From Apis mellifera (lineage: Eukaryota > Arthropoda > Insecta > Hymenoptera > Apidae): a stretch of DNA of 64,000 nt. The stretch covers positions 13,782,963-13,846,962 of the forward strand of contig NC_037643.1 in assembly GCF_003254395.2 (NCBI RefSeq), in the 5' to 3' direction. The notes beneath the pieces are model-generated. The model did no database searches, was not told the origin of the DNA, and saw only the letters and a program-made list of their open reading frames with translations. Shown in pieces: positions 58,561 to 64,000 of this stretch (its first letter is position 1; the number at the start of each line of letters is the position of its first letter). The position numbers and the translations under genes were made by a program.

Positions 58561-60999
58561 AAAAATTTAATAACACCTAGATAAGGTTGAGATAACGCAA
58601 CAACAAATTTTTTCCCTTCCCCCCCGATTAAAATTGGACAGATATTTTGAACAAGTCGGTCGTTATGGCGCGTCCCATCAATTCGTATCAACTACTTTCG
58701 CTAATTTGATTAAACCAGATTTCCGGTCGTTTGCGTTTCGAGGAATTCTCTTCACCATAATTTCGTTGCGACAGTTTCTCGTCCGCAAACTCGCGTACAT
58801 TTTATCGCGAGCATATTTCTGGGTATAGATTATAACGCTATAAAACGAACTGTTTATTGAAGTTCTTATTATCGTCTCTTGTACTTCAAACAATTTTATT
58901 AGACGAGCGTTTCTATCAAACTTCTATTAAAATCAATCGAAGAAAAATTGTCGAAACGAAATATCTTTTTTAAAAATTTCTTTATCGCTTCGTTCCTCGA
59001 TTCTCCATCCATTCATTTTCATAACAGCCGTTTCAAAGATAGTAGACGTAAGAACAAACTTCGCAAAGTTGAAAAGATAATAATTATTACGAAATGACGA
59101 TTCTTCTCGTTAAAGGACCAAATGTCGAGAATCAAAGTGCGTGGAAAATCACCGATGGATCAAAGGGCAATTGGACTAAAAAAAAAGAAAGAAAAAATAA
59201 TAATCTGCGACACATGCATGATTCCAGTGAAACTCCAATCCATTCTTTTTCCCCTTAAAATTCTCAATTTTTCAAATTTGAAGAAAATTACTATTATTAT
59301 TATTATCCGTTGCGTATCTATTAATAATTAATAACACAATTTCATAGACTTATGAATGATAATATTAATTAAAAAAATACCTATTCTCATCAATCTCGAT
59401 ACATATATATATATATATATGGAACTGGAATTTTCAATTTTTTTTCTCGATCGACAGAAAAAGAAAAAATTGAGTCGATCTCTGAACGAATCCTCGAAAC
59501 GTTTCGAGGAGAAAATTGGATAAAAATCGGGCACCGTCTAATAAAGAATAAAGAAAAGAATTCGGTGTGTGCAGCGAAACGTTCGTGGAAACGATAATCG
59601 CTCGCTTGACGATGTCACGGGAAGGGGTTATCGGTTGAGACAACCGGCCTTATGACATCGATCAGTCTGTGTCACTCGATGAACCCCCGTTTATCACTCA
59701 ACATTAATTATTATTGCCTGGCCGACACTTTTCAACTGCCGCGGACAACAACCGCCGATAAAGATTATCCCCGACTTACTTCTGCACGTATGCTGCAGAA
59801 ATCGAAACGAAATCACGTCCAATTTTCCTCTCCCGTCCCTCCTCCCTTTGCAATTCTTTCAAAATATATTCCAAAATATAATCTTTGGATAAGTAGATTG
59901 TGAATGATGATTTTTTCAATTTGTTAATTAATTTTCTTCTAATTTGGAGAAGAGAAGAGAAAGTGTTGGATGAATTTGTATGTATGGAAAGAAGGAAATT
60001 GCGATGCCACCTGCTAAAGTGGAACAATCTCTCGATTCCGATAATTCTGTGAAGTTGACGTCGACGATTATGACGGCGAGAGCAGTTTCAGCTGTCGTGG
60101 ATTTTTTTTTTTAGTCACCCTTATCAATGGACTTTTAGATAGTAATTTGTTTCACTTTTGTTTCACGCCACCGCGATAAGCGCGAAATTTAATAGATTTT
60201 CGACGAGAAAACAGTTGCGCTTTATTAAAGCGCTGTTTATTTATAGCGGGATAATAATGACACGCGGCCGTGTGTGTGTGTGTGTCATCATTTTCACACA
60301 ATAAGTAATAATCTCTTGTTCTATTGTTGCTTGAAACGTGAATGGAAAAGTTTTTTTTTTTAATAGAGAAATTGGAAAACATTCTTGCCTGGAATTAAAA
60401 TAAAATTTCTCTCCTCTCTATTGAGAAAATTATTGCAATATTTCAATAATTTCAAAAAAATTGATAAGAAACAAATCTAGATTCATATTCGATTGGTAAT
60501 TTTATAACAAATTATTTATTCGTTATTATATCGATTTATATCTCTTTTTCCTCGAGGACAAAGAAGAAAGATCGATTCCCTTTCGAGAAATCTTGGAAAA
60601 TCTTCGAGAATATTTCCATTCTCTTTCTATTTCTCTCGAGGAGAAAATTGATCCGTTTGCGTTTTTTTTTTTTTGGAAAGACTCGTTCGAGGAAAGGGAT
60701 TTTCAAAGGCGGCCATCGTTTCCCGTGGGACCTGCACTCTGTCAAGACACGAGTTTATCCGCGAAGTGACGGGCATCGGTGGCGGTCTGTTTACGCCATA
60801 AACTTGGTCGCGAACCTCGATCGGAACGGGCCGTGTTATATTAGGTGCAGTCAAGTAGGCCACTGTTAACTTAACTCGAGAGAATCAATTCCGGTGGAGC
60901 GCTTCTTTCTTTCTTTCTTCCCTCCCCCCAAAAAATAAATCCACCGACAGATTGAATTCGAAGTGAATTTTCCACGTGAAAGGTAATATTGGTGTAGAT
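58561..60999. other. Unique stretch with GC-richer islands and microsatellites
   Basis: Islands at 58600-58830, 59470-59840, 60010-60110 and 60640-60900. (TA)n lies at 59403-59420 and (GT)n at 60271-60285. 60660-60860 contains CGCCATAAACTTGG, another GCCATAAA word. Frames at 58634-58828 (+) and 60627-60863 (-) look protein-like, but both are matched by open frames on the opposite strand, so they are not called. No RNA gene recognised. Confidence 0.4.
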
Positions 61000-62800
61000 T
61001 TTTACAGATTTAATGGTTGAAGTTAAGTTTGAATAATGTTAACCAATCTTTCAACTAGATTGTTAATTTAGTTTAGGTTAGATTGCAGAAATATGAAAGA
61101 TATATTTTCTATATTATTTTTCACAGCCCATAGTAATAGGTAAAATTTAATTGTTAATTTGGAATAATGTTAACCTATCTTCTAACTAAGTTATTAAGGT
61201 TAGGTTGCATTTAGAAACAAAAATATGCAAGATATGTTTTCTATATATCTTATTTTTCACAGCCCATAGATAGTAATAGGTAAAATTTAATAATTAATTT
61301 GGAATAATGTTAACCTATCTTCTAGATTATTAAGATTGCATTTAGAAACAAAAATATGCAAGATATGTTTTCTATATTATTTTAACTAGTTATTAAGGTT
61401 AGATTGCATTTAGAAACAAAAATATGCAAGATATGTTTTCTATATATCTTATTTTTCACAGCCCATAGTAATAGGTAAAATTTAATAATTAATTTGGAAT
61501 AATGTTAACCTATCTTCTAACTAGGTTATTAAGGTTTCATTTAGAAACAAAAATATAGATATGTTTTCTATATTATTTTTAAATAATAATAGTTGAAGTT
61601 ACTTGGAATAATGTTAACCTATCTTCTAACTAGATTATTAAGGTTAAGTTGCATTTAGAAACAAAAATATGCAAGAAATGTTTTCTATATTATTTTTAAA
61701 TAATAATAGTTGAAGTTACTTGGAATAATGTTAACCTATCTTCTAAGTAGATTGTTAATTATTTAGATTAGATTGCATTTAGAAGTAGAAATATGCAAGA
61801 TATGTTTTCTATATTATTTTTAGATGATAATAATGGTTAAAGTTACTTGGAATAATGTTAACCTATCTTCTAAGTAGATTGTTAATCATTTAGATTAATC
61901 ATTGCATTTAAAAGCAAAAATATGCAAGATATGTTTTTTATATTATTTTTCCCAGAATGATAGATAAAATTTAATAATTGAAGTTACTTTGAATAAAGTT
62001 AATCTATCTTTTAATTAAATTAATCATTTAGATTAGATTGTATTTAAAAGCAAAAATATGCAAGATATGTTTTCTATATATCTTATTTCTCACAGCCTAT
62101 AGATAGTAATAGGTAAAATTTAATAGTTAATTTTGAATAATATTAACCTATCTTCTAACTAGATTATTAAAGTTAAATTTAGAAGCAGAAATATGCAAGA
62201 TATGTTTTCTATATTATTTTTAAATAATAATAGTTGAAGTTATTGAATAAAATTAACCTATCTCATAACTAGATTAATCATTTAGATTACATTTAAAAGC
62301 AAAAATATGCAAGATATATTTTCTATATTATTTTTCACAGCTCATAGGTAAAATTTAATAGTTGAAATTACTTCAAATAATGTTAATCTATCTTCTAACT
62401 AGATTATTAAGGTTAGATTGTATTTAGAAATAAAAATATACAAGATATGTTTTCTATATTATTTTTCACAGCCCATAGATAGATAAAACTTAATAATTAA
62501 AGTTATTTTGAATAATGTTAACCTATCACCTAACTAAATTGCTAACCATTTAAGTTAGATCAGGTTAAATTTGGAAGCAAAATGCATAATATTTAGATGA
62601 AACGAATCGAATGAAAAAAAAATATATTTCCTGCATTATTTTTCATAGGCAATGACTATTTAAAATAATTTAAAATTAGATATTTAGATAGTTAGATTGC
62701 ATTTACAAAGAAAAATACGCAAAATATATAATATTTAGATGCAATGAATTAAATGAAAAAATCTAGAATAATGCAAAATATGTTTTCCATGTTATTTTTT
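61000..62800. repeat. Tandem array, unit about 108-195 bp, 12-13 copies
   Basis: The anchor TTAACCTATCTTCTAACTAG or a variant starts near 61039, 61170, 61310, 61505, 61613, 61730, 61859, 61999, 62143, 62253, 62382 and 62519, with a truncated unit at about 61385. Units share TTAAGGTTAGATTGCATTTA, GAAACAAAAATATGCAAGAT, ATGTTTTCTATATTATTTTT, CACAGCCCATAGATAGTAAT and AGGTAAAATTTAATAATT. Some units replace the CACAGCCC block by AAATAATAATAGTTGAAG. Faint copies continue to about 62800. Confidence 0.92.
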
Positions 62801-63349
62801 ACAGTGAAAAATTTTATTCGAAATTTTTAAAGCTCAATTCTCTGAGTAATTAACTGAGTTTTTAATGATGCCATATTAGATCAAGACCATTTAATTTCGA
62901 GGGGATCAATTCTGTTAGAGTTATACTTATCAAAAGTATAATAGATTGAACGAATTTATCCATAAAACAAGATATGCTTTGTGACAAGTAGCTTTTAGTA
63001 TTCGATAACAATGATATCCATTAAATGTAATCAATTCCATTAAAATGATATACATACGCGTTTATGATAATTAAATTCGATAATTAAATTAGTCGATGAT
63101 AATTAAATTATTTTTCCAAATCTTGCAAAAGATGCACATAGTAATTAAAATCGAATCTTAATCGATACTTAATAAATATTCTTTTACCATTCTTCTTTCT
63201 TGCAGTTCCCTTGTTAAATCTTGTTCTCTCAATTCCCTGTTGATAACAATAGAAAATAGATAGGAGATATTCTTTATTCTCGACAAGTTGTTTAAACCAA
63301 ACCGCGCACTCTCGAATTGTTTTATGAATGAAACCAGTGTGCGATCGGA
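62801..63349. other. AT-rich spacer; nothing recognised
   Basis: AT-rich unique sequence. TTGATAACAATAGAAAATAG near 63240-63259 reads on the minus strand as a polypyrimidine tract ending in CAACAG (a possible acceptor for the minus strand). No independent gene seen. Confidence 0.4.
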
Positions 63350-63608
63350 GAACCGTAGTTTGGTTGCCTCGAGGGGTGTTCGGCGAGGCAGGAGGGTGCG
63401 ATCTCGAGTTACTCGCGCTTAGAAGCGGCTTAGAAGAACCTTGTCTCAGAGGATTTCGTCGATGACAAAAACGAGGGTGTCTCGCGACACAGTGCCCCGT
63501 TTGTTCGACCGATGTTATTTCAACACGTCGACGAGGATTTTTTTGCTTCATCATTCGGGGAGACATGTTTTGTGTCAACGTTGTTGGAGGGTGATTTGTG
63601 ATGCCTAG
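63350..63608 (-). CDS. Weak candidate coding exon on the minus strand
   Basis: On the minus strand a GC-richer segment is open through about 80 codons, from an AG near 63608 past MSPRMMKQKNPRRR (ATG 63566-63564) to a GGTTTC donor-like site near 63346. The product is basic, His/Pro/Ser/Asn-rich, with no domain known to me. The same frame continues into AT-rich sequence to a stop at 63108. A possible acceptor at about 63238 could instead lead to a short frame beginning ELREQDLTRELQERR. Plus-strand frames are also open over part of this segment. Composition alone could explain it. Confidence 0.22.
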
Positions 63609-64000
63609 TTTTTTTTGTTTTCTTCCAGAAAAAGGGGTTGGAAAAGTTTTATAGGATTTCTTTTTTTCACAGAATTCTTTTTACAAGGAGATCTTCTTCC
63701 TTAAAAGATGCAATATTCAAGTTGAATCTCGTGCAACAATTATTCTCGATTATTATTATTATTATTTTGAACAATTATTCAATCAAATCTTCGCTGGCTA
63801 ATTTTTTAAACATCTAGTTAAAGATACATGAGCCAAAGATTCGTTTCATTTTAAATACTTTCGAATGCAATCTAGAATTAATTAACAATTAACAATTTAG
63901 TTAGAGGATAGGTTAATGATAAATTCCCGTTTCAAACGATGAAATCTCGAAATTTTTATTCTTTGTAAATAAACGATTAAAAGGATTCCCTGGAAAATAG
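63609..64000. other. AT-rich right edge
   Basis: T-rich sequence, a (TTA)n tract at 63751-63766, and AT-rich unique sequence to the end. No gene or repeat recognised. Confidence 0.5.

Noticed and set aside
58634..58828. Protein-like plus frame (LDRYFEQVGRYG...)
   Set aside because: The opposite strand is equally open over the same bases and there is no start, splice or family support.
1..64000. tRNA, rRNA or known insect microRNA genes
   Set aside because: None was recognised when scanning for T-loop GGTTCGA(A/N)TCC contexts and for a few well-known insect microRNA sequences; a covariance-model search would be needed to exclude divergent ones.

Overview
The window is nuclear DNA from an animal, most likely an insect and probably a bee or other hymenopteran. 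The grounds are AT-rich sequence with many CpG/TCGA words, two decayed mariner transposons, many microsatellites and homopolymer runs, almost no long open frames, and GT/AG splice signals around the one convincing coding segment. There is nothing bacterial or phage-like here: no operons, no ribosome binding sites, no CRISPR array. The species cannot be fixed from the sequence alone.

One coding exon is well supported. At 24906-25008 (+), between a CAG acceptor and a GTGAGT donor, lies a 34-codon segment with the cysteine-rich N-terminal signature of basonuclin-type zinc-finger proteins (C-x4-C-x-C-x12-C-x2-C, followed by HHGW). The rest of that gene is not recognisable here, so most of the window reads as long intron and/or intergenic DNA around a developmental regulator. 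Several weaker exon candidates (13358-13470, 32104-32109, 34059-34322, 51688-51872, and 63350-63608 on the minus strand) are given with low confidence.

Two copies of one mariner family (D,D34D transposase) are present, at 5699-6893 (+) and 30593-31497 (-). Each is flanked by a TA duplication and each has frame-breaking mutations. The second has lost the 5' part of the transposase gene and carries two identical 30-bp ends.

The dominant feature is an alternation of about twenty local tandem-repeat arrays with short, GC-richer, non-repetitive islands. Each array has its own unit (roughly 60-350 bp, most often 100-220 bp) that I did not see elsewhere in the window. The arrays lie at about 430-1410, 2039-2469, 2696-4010, 8240-9790, 10736-12760, 16190-17170, 18405-20440, 22700-23462, 26310-27475, 28080-29030, 32480-33700, 36440-38810, 39699-39815, 41655-42930, 43440-45910, 46570-48400, 49150-50990, 54070-56450, 57040-57445, 57450-58560 and 61000-62800. 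Together they cover well over a third of the window. Copies within an array differ by substitutions and indels, so these are old, diverging expansions, except for the sharper 195-bp array at 37860-38790 and the 250-bp array at 22700-23462. Some units carry motifs that match known transcription-factor sites (TCF, E2F, DRE), which are thereby multiplied. The islands between arrays are plausible conserved non-coding elements or regulatory DNA of the flanking gene(s), but that is inference.
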